DNA of 64,000 bases from positions 26,623 to 90,622 of the forward strand of contig NZ_JAIFRO010000007.1 in NCBI RefSeq assembly GCF_019659805.1, written 5' to 3'. This DNA is from Bartonella raoultii (GTDB lineage Bacteria > Pseudomonadota > Alphaproteobacteria > Rhizobiales > Rhizobiaceae). The translations under genes were made by a program, and so were the position numbers. Below are positions 56,514 through 64,000 of the stretch, in pieces. Positions within the stretch are counted from its first letter, which is position 1, and the number at the start of each line of letters is the position of its first letter. The notes below the pieces were generated by a model that was given only the letters and a program-made list of their open reading frames with translations, searched no databases and was not told the DNA's origin.

Positions 56514-57251
56514 TTAAGCAGCATCAGTTTCATATTCGCTGTTATCATCATCATTATCATAATAGCCTTCAAAATCAGCATAATATTCATGACGATAATA
56601 ATCATCTTCGCTACCAAATTCGGGATATTCATTATCACAGATATCTTCATTCGCTTCTAAAAAGGCATTGCTATGAATATAAGAAGAGCCAGAGATAAGA
56701 GCATCACAAACAATCGCATCATCAAAAACACGCGAGTCATCACAGATATAAGCAGAGCCACTTATTTTCGCATTGCCACCAACATGAGCATCATCACAAA
56801 TGACAGCATTATCGGAAATATGAGCATGGTCAGTGACACGGGCGTTATCATAAATTTGTGCATTGCCCGACAGCTTTGCATTGTCCTTTAATGTCATCCC
56901 TTCAAAAATAGCATTACCATAAATTTGCGCATTGCCATAAACGTCTACAAAAAAGCTTCTTACCTTTGCATTACCAAAAACACGTGCATTTTGGAAAACC
57001 CGTGCTTTGTTATACACCCAGCAATTGCCCTCATGCGATAGGTTATCTTCACTTTCAATATACCCCCCGAGGTCACCTTTTTTGACATCATCAAAATCTC
57101 TTAAAGCTCTAATTCGCGTTAAGAAATGACCATCTACATAGTCACCGTCATTAATAAACTCGTATTTTTTTGCAGGCTCTTGTTTGTTAGCAGGTACAGT
57201 TTTATTAGCAATTTTAGAGATAACGGGGGTGTTTTTTGAAATATTTTTCAT
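56514..57251 (-). CDS. Beta-helix repeat protein E, with acidic C-terminal tail
   Basis: 245 residues. A 30-residue N-terminal extension precedes the head module LTRIRALRDFDDVKKGDLGG then YIESEDNLSHEGNCWVYNKA. Repeats (NARVFGNAKVRSFFVDVYGN, HISDNAVICDDAHVGGNAKI) end near residue 195. The last 50 residues are very acidic and tyrosine-rich (EYPEFGSEDDYYRHEYYADF then EGYYDNDDDNSEYETDAA), unlike the other four. First gene of the leftward cluster, preceded by the leader shared with gene A. Confidence 0.75.
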   Translation of the reverse strand: MKNISKNTPVISKIANKTVPANKQEPAKKYEFINDGDYVDGHFLTRIRALRDFDDVKKGDLGGYIESEDNLSHEGNCWVYNKARVFQNARVFGNAKVRSFFVDVYGNAQIYGNAIFEGMTLKDNAKLSGNAQIYDNARVTDHAHISDNAVICDDAHVGGNAKISGSAYICDDSRVFDDAIVCDALISGSSYIHSNAFLEANEDICDNEYPEFGSEDDYYRHEYYADFEGYYDNDDDNSEYETDAA

Positions 57252-57254
57252 AAT

Positions 57255-57385
57255 TAAATCCTACATGATTTAGAGTTTTGAATTGACATTCCTATAAAGG
57301 CGCCGGGCGCTCAAAACACGGCATGTAGTCCGTTGTTACGCTTTTCTCATAAGAGTCTTGTATGGCGTAACTACACCCGACAAAA
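57255..57385 (-). promoter_or_regulatory. Structured 5' leader of beta-helix gene E (mirror copy of the gene A leader)
   Basis: On the minus strand: GTCGGGTGTAG, TTACGC (57370-57365) pairing with GCGTAA (57341-57336) around CTC/GAG, then ACGG/CCGT (57333-57318), CCCGGCGCC and CCT-TTAT-AGG (57300-57291). Two base pairs in the outer stem and one in the last stem differ from the gene A copy in a compensated way, which supports an RNA structure. Confidence 0.65.
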
Positions 57386-58090
57386 TCACCATATATGCTA
57401 ATCATAGCACAAAAGATAGTCAGTTTTTATAATAGGATTAGGTTTATCGCAACCTTTTCGCTACATGTTTAGTGTTTTGATCACTTGATTATTTATATAA
57501 CAAAATACGTATTTATTGTCAATTAATTTATGAACTTTTTTGATATTTCTTTATGATTTTTTTAATTCATTGTGTGTAAATATTATTTATATGCTTATTA
57601 ATTGCTTCTTTTGTATTATAGTCTTTTAAAGCTATATTATGGACTTTCTTAAACGATAGCGTTCTTTTTTGAATCTATACATTTATAATATTTAGAAACG
57701 CTCTCATTATGCGTATTTTTATCTTTATAACCTATCTTATTTTTTTACTAAATGGTTTTTAAGATTTCTGTTAATTTCTTTTATAACACATTTGCAATTT
57801 AACAGCCTTTTATAGGAACTGTCTTTATAAAAACGCTTTCATTTGCATTGTGATTATAAAAACCTGCTTTTTTCACGCATTCTCTATAGCTGTTATATTC
57901 TTTATAGCCACAGCATCATTTTTCATTTTCATAAGAGAAAGGATAATTGTTATTTATAGTCTGTTATGAAAACATCTAAAGAAAGATTGATAACTATAGA
58001 GATTAGCAAAATCGCTTTTAATAGACTTTTATCATTTTTGTCAGTTCTTTTTAGACCCTATATTATTTTTTTTTAATGAGAAAAAATTAA

Positions 58091-58160
58091 AAACATTATA
58101 TTTCAATATGTTAGTAGTTTAATGATACAACCCATATCGACAATACAACCTTAAATACAG
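58091..58160. repeat. Direct repeat, left copy
   Basis: Aligns without gaps to 58403-58472 (offset 312) with 59 of 70 positions identical by eye. It includes TATTTCAATATGTTA and TATCGACAA. Weaker similarity extends about 45 bases upstream (a CCCTATATTATTTTTTT-like run). Confidence 0.7.
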
Positions 58161-58402
58161 CTGTAAATATATATTTGTCAGTTATCTGTCAGTAAATTGA
58201 ACCGACAAAATGATTATCTTAGAGAATGATTAAAACACGTCTTATGAAAGCATGTGATCTTTTAAAGCCTTTCAAAAGAAAGGGGGTATAATCATAAGAA
58301 ATGCTATCAAGATCATTATGGTTATGAGTTTTGAGTATTTTGAAGATTTTGAGGGTTCCTTTTACGCCCCCTTATATATTTTTTTCAATCAAAAAAAATA
58401 AA

Positions 58403-58472
58403 AGTTATTATATTTCAATATGTTATTATTTTAATAATACAACCTATATCGACAAGATAACCTTAAATTCAA
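58403..58472. repeat. Direct repeat, right copy
   Basis: Second copy of the 70-base repeat. It is followed by an inverted repeat, TTTTGAAGGT (58485-58494) with ACCTTCAAAA (58513-58522). Confidence 0.7.
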
Positions 58473-58803
58473 CCCATAGTATATTTTTGAAGGTATTTTG
58501 AGGGTTTGAGAAACCTTCAAAACCTATAAGTAATATAAGAAAATGAATATACAAATCTCTCTTTAAACAAGGCTTTTAAAAACAATAAAGCACTCATTTG
58601 AGATTACGGTATAATCTCTTAAAGGCAATCCAAATAAGGGTGTTTAAAAGTGCAAGTTTTTTCTTTTTAGAATAACGCATGATAAATTATTCCTTTTAAG
58701 ATTGTATGTAAGCAATTTATAAAAGGGATATAAATCTATAGTTATAAGACCCTATACCCCTTATAAAATTAGCATGCCCATTATGTGAGCATGCTTTATG
58801 AGT

Positions 58804-61800
58804 TTATTCAGTTTCTCTTATTTCTAATTTTGGTAGGTTTTTAACGATTTTCATGGTTTCTAAACTTACGGTAATAACCCTTTGGAATAACTCCAATGGA
58901 TATGCAGGGTTTCCAATGGTTTCAACAGCATAGCGATTGGCATCATTCACAATACCACTCTTTTTATCAGTCTTAACGCATTGACGTCCCATAACCCATT
59001 CAAGAGCAGGCTTGCCATTGATGATATATTCATAAGCTTCAAGAGGAATGTCTGTTATTGTGATATTGCTGTTATAAATAACTGTCGATTTATCCTTTTC
59101 CTTACTATCCTTAATTTTTGCGAATTTCATTTCAGTTACATAATAAAACTTTTCTGGATTAGAGATATCAGTTTGTTTCGGATTGCCTTTTTTAAAGGTT
59201 ACTGGATAAGGTTCCACATCTTCATAATTTACGTGTAAATGACCCAATTCACGCCCTGCTGTAACAAACATCCAAAAATCATCAGCAGTTTTTACGCAAG
59301 GAATACGAGGCAATTCTTTAGAGAGGTTATCAGCATAACGAGTACGATAATCTTTTGAATGAAGTAAACCGTAAACATAATAAAACAGATCATCTTTTGT
59401 TATATTCTCATTAGGATAAGCTGCTTTAAAATAGGCTAGACCTTCATCCGTAATAGCATCACGTCTCTGTAAACCAGCACTTTTACTTTCTTCTATAGCA
59501 TTTGCAAATAAATGGGATTGTTTCTCACTTTTATTTTTTGAAACCGTAGTATCTTCGTAAATATAGCGTGGAAAGCATTGACTGGTATCTATTGCGTGAA
59601 AATTAGGTAGAGTCTTGGTCATTAAGACAGAAAAGCCCACCATTGCTCCTATACCTGTAACTTGTATTATTTTATTTTCATTCATCTGTTCCATAGGAAA
59701 TATACACGGCATTTTGGAAACTCTATCGTTGAAGGCGCGATTATAATAAAGCCACTGTTGTGTAAAAGGGCGATAAAGGCTTTGAATAAGGCATGTATCT
59801 TCAAATTCGAAAATTTTTCCTTTTACCAGTTCCTGCTTAACATTATGGCTCCAACTTATCTTTTTCTCATCCGCATTAACAAAATTATCTACAACCTTTG
59901 TACGTGCTTTATGGTCAGTGTGATAAGTATCGTTAAAACGTTTCACTTCGTTATTATAGAAGCTAATCATGCTGTGCATATTTTTTGATAAAGCATCACG
60001 GCTAGAGTTGTATGTCCAAGCATCACGATTGGTTTTTAGACCACAAGAATAAATCTCAAACAGTTTTTTATCATGTCCTTTTTTAGCACCCATAGCTAAA
60101 AATGCTTTGAAACTGTCATCCCGTTGACCAAGCCAATCACCGTGTTTATCTGGTGTAATTATTTGCCAGCCTTTTTTGCTCCGTGTAATGCCTTCAATAC
60201 TAGCAAGAGCCTCGATTATCTTAAGCTTTTTTTCTTTTGTGAGAGAATCTCCAATGTCATGATAGTAAATTTTACAATCTCCAGAAACATTGGGATTTTT
60301 GATAAACAATGTTATCGCAATACCGGTCATACTACCATTGCCAAAAACATTTTCTCCTTCTTGAGAATTCTTTTTGTTCATCATATTTTTACGAATATCC
60401 CCTCGTAAATTAAGCACATAAATGCTCGTAAATTCTTTGGCTAAAGATTTTCGTAAGCCATCCATAGAATACCCACTGATGAAATTTCCATTTGTGACAA
60501 ATCCGATTACCCCAGCATTATCAATACGGTCACTAGCCCAACGAATAGCACGAATATAACTATCATAAAGCGCTTGCCTAAGATTTGCTTTAGATTGAGC
60601 AGCATAGGTTTCACGAATACGGTCATTTAATATAGGATAGGGGTTGTTCTTTGCATTATCATTTTCGCTTTTTTGACCGGTTGAATAAGGGGGATTGCCA
60701 AAGATAACTTTTATATCCAGATTTTTTTGATGTTCTAAATATTCACTGTTTTCTTTAAGTATGCCTTTCATCAAATCTTGTTTTTCAATCATCCGAAACG
60801 TATCGGTTAAGCCAATATGTTTGAAAGGAATATACTCTCCTTCCATAAGACTATGATAAGTCGATTCAATGTTAATCGCTGCTATGTAATAGGCTAGCAA
60901 GACAATCTCATTAGCATGGATATCATGACGGAACTTATATTCCATATCCTCTGGTTTGATGAGATTGGATTGTAAAAGCCGTGTGATAAAGGTACCAGTA
61001 CCTGTAAAAGGGTCAAGAATAGAAACACCGCGTGAACCCAAGCTTTTTCCAAACTCACTTCGCAAGACATCATCAACAGAGCGAATGATAAAATCCACAA
61101 CCTCAACGGGGGTATAAACAATCCCAAGCCTATCGGTGGTTTTCTTAAATGCTTTGGCAAAAAAACTTTCGTAAAGCTTGATAATAAGATTCTGCTTTGC
61201 TTGGGGTTCGGTAATCCCTGCTGTACAGAATGTGATACTTTTGTAGAATTTATCGAGATCTTTTGCTTCTTCCTCAATATTAGTTTTATCCAGTTTTGCT
61301 AAAATCTTTTCCATGGCTTGTGAAATAGCATTGTTCTGTACAAATTTATTGCCATCAAATAAAGCTTCAAACACGGGACGCGTCACAAGATGTTGGGCTA
61401 ACATCTCAACGGCTTCCTCTTGTTTGATTTCACTGTTTACGTTGTTTTTTAATTCCTTATGAAAGGTATCAAAGGCATGAAAAGTTTCACTCTTTTCATC
61501 CACAAGCATATCTTTAAGACGGGTGATATGGTTTTGTGCAATCTCAGCAACATTGTCAGCCCAATCTTCCCAATAGTCCGTGATTTTAAAACTATCCAGA
61601 AAAATTGTCTTGATAAAATCAACAAATTCAGAAGGGAGGGGTAATTCTGTTTGCTCTCTATATGCCGATTTGGATTTGCTTGCTGCTGTTCCAATAACAT
61701 GTCTAGAACTTTCTGCTTTTGATGGTATTGATACCTCATCAACCGTTGTGGTGAGTTCTTTTAATTCATCGGCACGCTTAACCTCTATAATCTCAATCGT

Positions 61801-63795
61801 ATGACTGCTATCTTGTCCTAGCGACATCTGATTAATCGTTCGAGCCAGCCTCTCATCATGGGAATGTAAAGCATGCAAAACTTGCCAAACAACACGATAC
61901 TTCTTATTATTCCGTAAAGCTTTTTTGGCTTCTAGGTGTGAAGGAATGATAACCGGTAAAATGATATAGCCCGTCTTTTTTCCTTTGGCACGACGCATCA
62001 CACGCCCCACCGCCTGTATCACATCCACTTGGCTATTGCGCGGGTGTAAAAACATGATCGCATCAAGAGCAGGGACATCAATCCCTTCTGAAAGACAGCG
62101 AACATTACTTAAGATCCGACACGCATTGTGACCCGCATCTTGTTTAAGCCAATCCAGTTCTTCATTGCGTTTTTTGACACTTTGCTTTCCATCAATATGT
62201 CTTACTTCACAGTTCAAAAAGGGAACGTCTTTAAGGAAATCATTGATATGAGATTTGATAATTTGATTGAAGAGCTTTGTAACATATTTAGAAGTATTAA
62301 TATCTTTACAAAAAGCTAAAGCACTATGCATGGGCTCTGTATCATCATCATCAACAGCTGCTTTTTTATCTATTTTGGTCAGAGCTCTATAACAGCCAAT
62401 AATTTTTGCCGCATCATCTAAATCAATTTCATGGTCTTCATTGGCAATAATCTTTTGTATGGCTGGTGTGATATAGGTTTCATCAATACCTAAAACCACA
62501 ATCTTGTAAGGGGTTAAAAGTTCATTATCGACAGCTTCAGCGAAGGTATAATGATGGAGTTGTTTTCCAAAAAGCGCTTCATCATCCATAGATGCCAAAA
62601 CGGCATTAATCTCATCAGCACGCCTTTTGGCAGTCTCACTAAAGATACGAGGTGTTGCTGTCATGTATAGACGTTTTTTACCTCGAATGATACTATTGTC
62701 ATGAACCTTGATGAATTCAGATTCATTATCATCAGATCCCAATGAAGCTCCAGTCGTACGGTGTGCTTCATCACAAATGATTAGATCAAATTCGGGTAAA
62801 TCATATTCCTTTTGCGCATCGGAAATCACTTGAATGGAATGATAGGTTGAAAAAATGACGGTCATTGCCTCTATGAAGCTTTCACAAGCTTCTTTGGCAA
62901 GAGCTTTTACGTCTGTTGTAGCTGGTAGCACAAGATCTGATGTTTCTATGCCAACAATATCATCTTGGTTTTTACGACGTTTACCTACTTTTGTATCAGA
63001 ACATACGGCAAAGGAACGCAAGGGAATTTGTGCATCTGCTGTCCATTCACGTATCGTTTGCGAGACCAAAGCAAGTGAGGGCACCAGAAACAATACACGC
63101 TTGCCTTTCCCAGCAAGGGTTTCTGCTATTTTAAGGCTTGTAAACGTCTTGCCTGTACCACATGCCATAATCAGCTTGCCACGGTCTGCTTCTTTTAAAC
63201 CTTCACAAACTTTCTTGATGGCTTCTTCTTGATGGGGGCGAGGTTCTTTTGTTGATTTCAAAACAACTTCTTGTTTTGTTGCAAATATTTGCCAGTCTAT
63301 ACGACTGTTTTCCATATAACGAAGGTCAATACGATAAACGGGTATCGCTTGTCCTTTAATCATTGCATTCACATTGTCACTTAATTCACTTTCAGTGCTA
63401 TCAACGAGAAGACGATATTTAAAGATGTCTTTTCCAGAGGCTGCGATAAAGCTATCAATATCCTTTTTACTGATCTGATGGTTTGCTTTATAAAACTTAC
63501 ATTGGATAGCAACATACCCTTCTTGATTGCGAAGCTTTGCAACCAAATCAATGCCGATATCATTTTTATTCCAATCTTTGCGTTCTTTAGCCCATTCAAA
63601 ATAGCTTTCAACCTTTTCATACCGTCCATAATGCAAGGGGTCATGCATAAGATATTTGCTAACAAAAGCTTCAAAAATTTTCCCCTGTTGAGCTTTTGAA
63701 GTTGTCTGTTCACGATAAGATTGTAAGAGAGAGCGTAAAGAGACGTGTTCATGATCAGACTTAATAGATTGCAGCATATTACAACAGAACTCCAT
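58804..63795 (-). CDS. Single-chain restriction-modification enzyme (type ISP-like: nuclease, helicase, methyltransferase)
   Basis: 1663 residues. Order of domains: PD-(D/E)xK nuclease (Glu42, Asp83 in NDIGIDLVA, Gln98/Lys100 in AIQCKFY); SF2 helicase with Walker A ACGTGKT (211-217), DEAH (342-345), TATPRIF and QAVGRVMRRAKG; a coupler; adenine-N6 methyltransferase with DPFTGTGTFI (Asp928) and NPPY (Asn1034); C-terminal target-recognition region. This is the plan of LlaBIII/LlaGI-type enzymes, which methylate one strand and translocate before cutting. All motifs look intact. It stands alone, with no separate specificity or methylase gene in the window. Confidence 0.88.
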   Translation of the reverse strand: MEFCCNMLQSIKSDHEHVSLRSLLQSYREQTTSKAQQGKIFEAFVSKYLMHDPLHYGRYEKVESYFEWAKERKDWNKNDIGIDLVAKLRNQEGYVAIQCKFYKANHQISKKDIDSFIAASGKDIFKYRLLVDSTESELSDNVNAMIKGQAIPVYRIDLRYMENSRIDWQIFATKQEVVLKSTKEPRPHQEEAIKKVCEGLKEADRGKLIMACGTGKTFTSLKIAETLAGKGKRVLFLVPSLALVSQTIREWTADAQIPLRSFAVCSDTKVGKRRKNQDDIVGIETSDLVLPATTDVKALAKEACESFIEAMTVIFSTYHSIQVISDAQKEYDLPEFDLIICDEAHRTTGASLGSDDNESEFIKVHDNSIIRGKKRLYMTATPRIFSETAKRRADEINAVLASMDDEALFGKQLHHYTFAEAVDNELLTPYKIVVLGIDETYITPAIQKIIANEDHEIDLDDAAKIIGCYRALTKIDKKAAVDDDDTEPMHSALAFCKDINTSKYVTKLFNQIIKSHINDFLKDVPFLNCEVRHIDGKQSVKKRNEELDWLKQDAGHNACRILSNVRCLSEGIDVPALDAIMFLHPRNSQVDVIQAVGRVMRRAKGKKTGYIILPVIIPSHLEAKKALRNNKKYRVVWQVLHALHSHDERLARTINQMSLGQDSSHTIEIIEVKRADELKELTTTVDEVSIPSKAESSRHVIGTAASKSKSAYREQTELPLPSEFVDFIKTIFLDSFKITDYWEDWADNVAEIAQNHITRLKDMLVDEKSETFHAFDTFHKELKNNVNSEIKQEEAVEMLAQHLVTRPVFEALFDGNKFVQNNAISQAMEKILAKLDKTNIEEEAKDLDKFYKSITFCTAGITEPQAKQNLIIKLYESFFAKAFKKTTDRLGIVYTPVEVVDFIIRSVDDVLRSEFGKSLGSRGVSILDPFTGTGTFITRLLQSNLIKPEDMEYKFRHDIHANEIVLLAYYIAAINIESTYHSLMEGEYIPFKHIGLTDTFRMIEKQDLMKGILKENSEYLEHQKNLDIKVIFGNPPYSTGQKSENDNAKNNPYPILNDRIRETYAAQSKANLRQALYDSYIRAIRWASDRIDNAGVIGFVTNGNFISGYSMDGLRKSLAKEFTSIYVLNLRGDIRKNMMNKKNSQEGENVFGNGSMTGIAITLFIKNPNVSGDCKIYYHDIGDSLTKEKKLKIIEALASIEGITRSKKGWQIITPDKHGDWLGQRDDSFKAFLAMGAKKGHDKKLFEIYSCGLKTNRDAWTYNSSRDALSKNMHSMISFYNNEVKRFNDTYHTDHKARTKVVDNFVNADEKKISWSHNVKQELVKGKIFEFEDTCLIQSLYRPFTQQWLYYNRAFNDRVSKMPCIFPMEQMNENKIIQVTGIGAMVGFSVLMTKTLPNFHAIDTSQCFPRYIYEDTTVSKNKSEKQSHLFANAIEESKSAGLQRRDAITDEGLAYFKAAYPNENITKDDLFYYVYGLLHSKDYRTRYADNLSKELPRIPCVKTADDFWMFVTAGRELGHLHVNYEDVEPYPVTFKKGNPKQTDISNPEKFYYVTEMKFAKIKDSKEKDKSTVIYNSNITITDIPLEAYEYIINGKPALEWVMGRQCVKTDKKSGIVNDANRYAVETIGNPAYPLELFQRVITVSLETMKIVKNLPKLEIRETE

Positions 63796-64000
63796 TTTAG
63801 TATGAGAGGGTTAATTCTTATCAAAAGAATCAAAATGAAGTTTATTAAATCCATTTTGAACGAAATGAGAAAAAACGGATAAATTTTTTCAAAAGGGGTT
63901 TTTAAAGGCACTTTATCCACAGCCTATGACGCAAGCCAGATGAGCAAAGAAGTGAAATTTGCTTATCGTTTGACGTGTTAATCAAGACAAATGCAATACG
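63796..64000. other. Upstream region of the restriction-modification gene
   Basis: 205 bases to the window edge. It should hold the promoter for the leftward enzyme gene. A TTATCCACAG word (63911-63920) resembles a DnaA box, but a single copy is not evidence of an origin. No gene is recognised. Confidence 0.35.

Larger units (their letters stand above)
57386..58803. other. 1.4-kb AT-rich non-coding stretch with a direct repeat
   Basis: No gene is visible on either strand between the gene E leader and the restriction-modification gene. It holds a diverged direct repeat (58091-58160 and 58403-58472) and a 10-bp-stem hairpin (58485-58522). The right end of the phage element may lie here, but no second copy of an attachment site could be identified. 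Confidence 0.5.

Noticed and set aside
48064..57251. Dense repetition suggesting a CRISPR array or tandem DNA repeats
   Set aside because: The repetition is protein-level (hexapeptide units in open frames) with variable DNA. There are no constant direct repeats with equal spacers and no cas genes in the window.
40227..57251. Bartonella gene transfer agent (BaGTA) locus
   Set aside because: No capsid, portal, tail or GTA-specific genes are visible. The integrase, switch and Bet/exonuclease genes fit a lambdoid-type prophage remnant.
63911..63920. TTATCCACAG as a replication origin signal
   Set aside because: It is a single DnaA-box-like word without a cluster, AT-rich unwinding element or replication gene beside it.

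Overview
The window is AT-rich alphaproteobacterial chromosome. Gene content, gene order and protein signatures point to the genus Bartonella (Rhizobiales). The signatures include a eukaryote-type NADP-isocitrate dehydrogenase, an ATP12 assembly chaperone, a short 192-residue adenylate kinase and a GyrA with alanine at residue 91. I cannot name the species from sequence alone.

Region 1 (1-9650) is the end of the S10 cluster plus the spc and alpha operons on the plus strand: rpmC(partial)-rpsQ-rplN-rplX-rplE-rpsN-rpsH-rplF-rplR-rpsE-rpmD-rplO-secY-adk-rpsM-rpsK-rpoA-rplQ, closed by a clear intrinsic terminator. Region 2 (9860-39433) is housekeeping chromosome: a Deg protease, rarA, recA, alaS, rluC-like, ATP12, glnA-glnB, uvrA, ssb, gyrA, coaD, two cyclophilins, tgt, two MFS transporters and icd. 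It is interrupted by decay: an ABC-transporter fragment (17.3-17.5 kb), an IS200-type transposase tail (18.9 kb) and small membrane-protein genes.

Region 3 (about 40-57.4 kb) is a defective prophage or phage-derived island. Leftward genes are integrase, a small putative excisionase, a YqaJ exonuclease and a Bet annealing protein (a Red-like recombination pair). A divergent repressor/Cro-like switch with recognisable dyad operators follows. Rightward genes are a nucleotide diphosphohydrolase, a RuvC-like resolvase, replication-type proteins, a second SSB, a small terminase and a large terminase that is cut off before its last catalytic residue. No portal, capsid or tail gene follows. Around the terminase block lie five related genes for hexapeptide-repeat (left-handed beta-helix type) proteins, arranged as mirror-image clusters (two rightward, three leftward). 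The outermost gene of each cluster has the same structured 5' leader with compensatory base changes, and all three within-cluster spacers carry the same GC-rich hairpin. Three tandem promoter-plus-hairpin units between the left cluster and ssb look like a family of small RNA genes. This combination is the most unusual part of the window.

Region 4 (57.4-64 kb) is a long non-coding AT-rich stretch with a diverged direct repeat, followed by a 1663-residue single-chain restriction-modification enzyme (nuclease, SF2 helicase and adenine methyltransferase in one protein, type ISP-like), probably defence cargo.

All calls rest on reading motifs, starts and context by eye. No database search was run.
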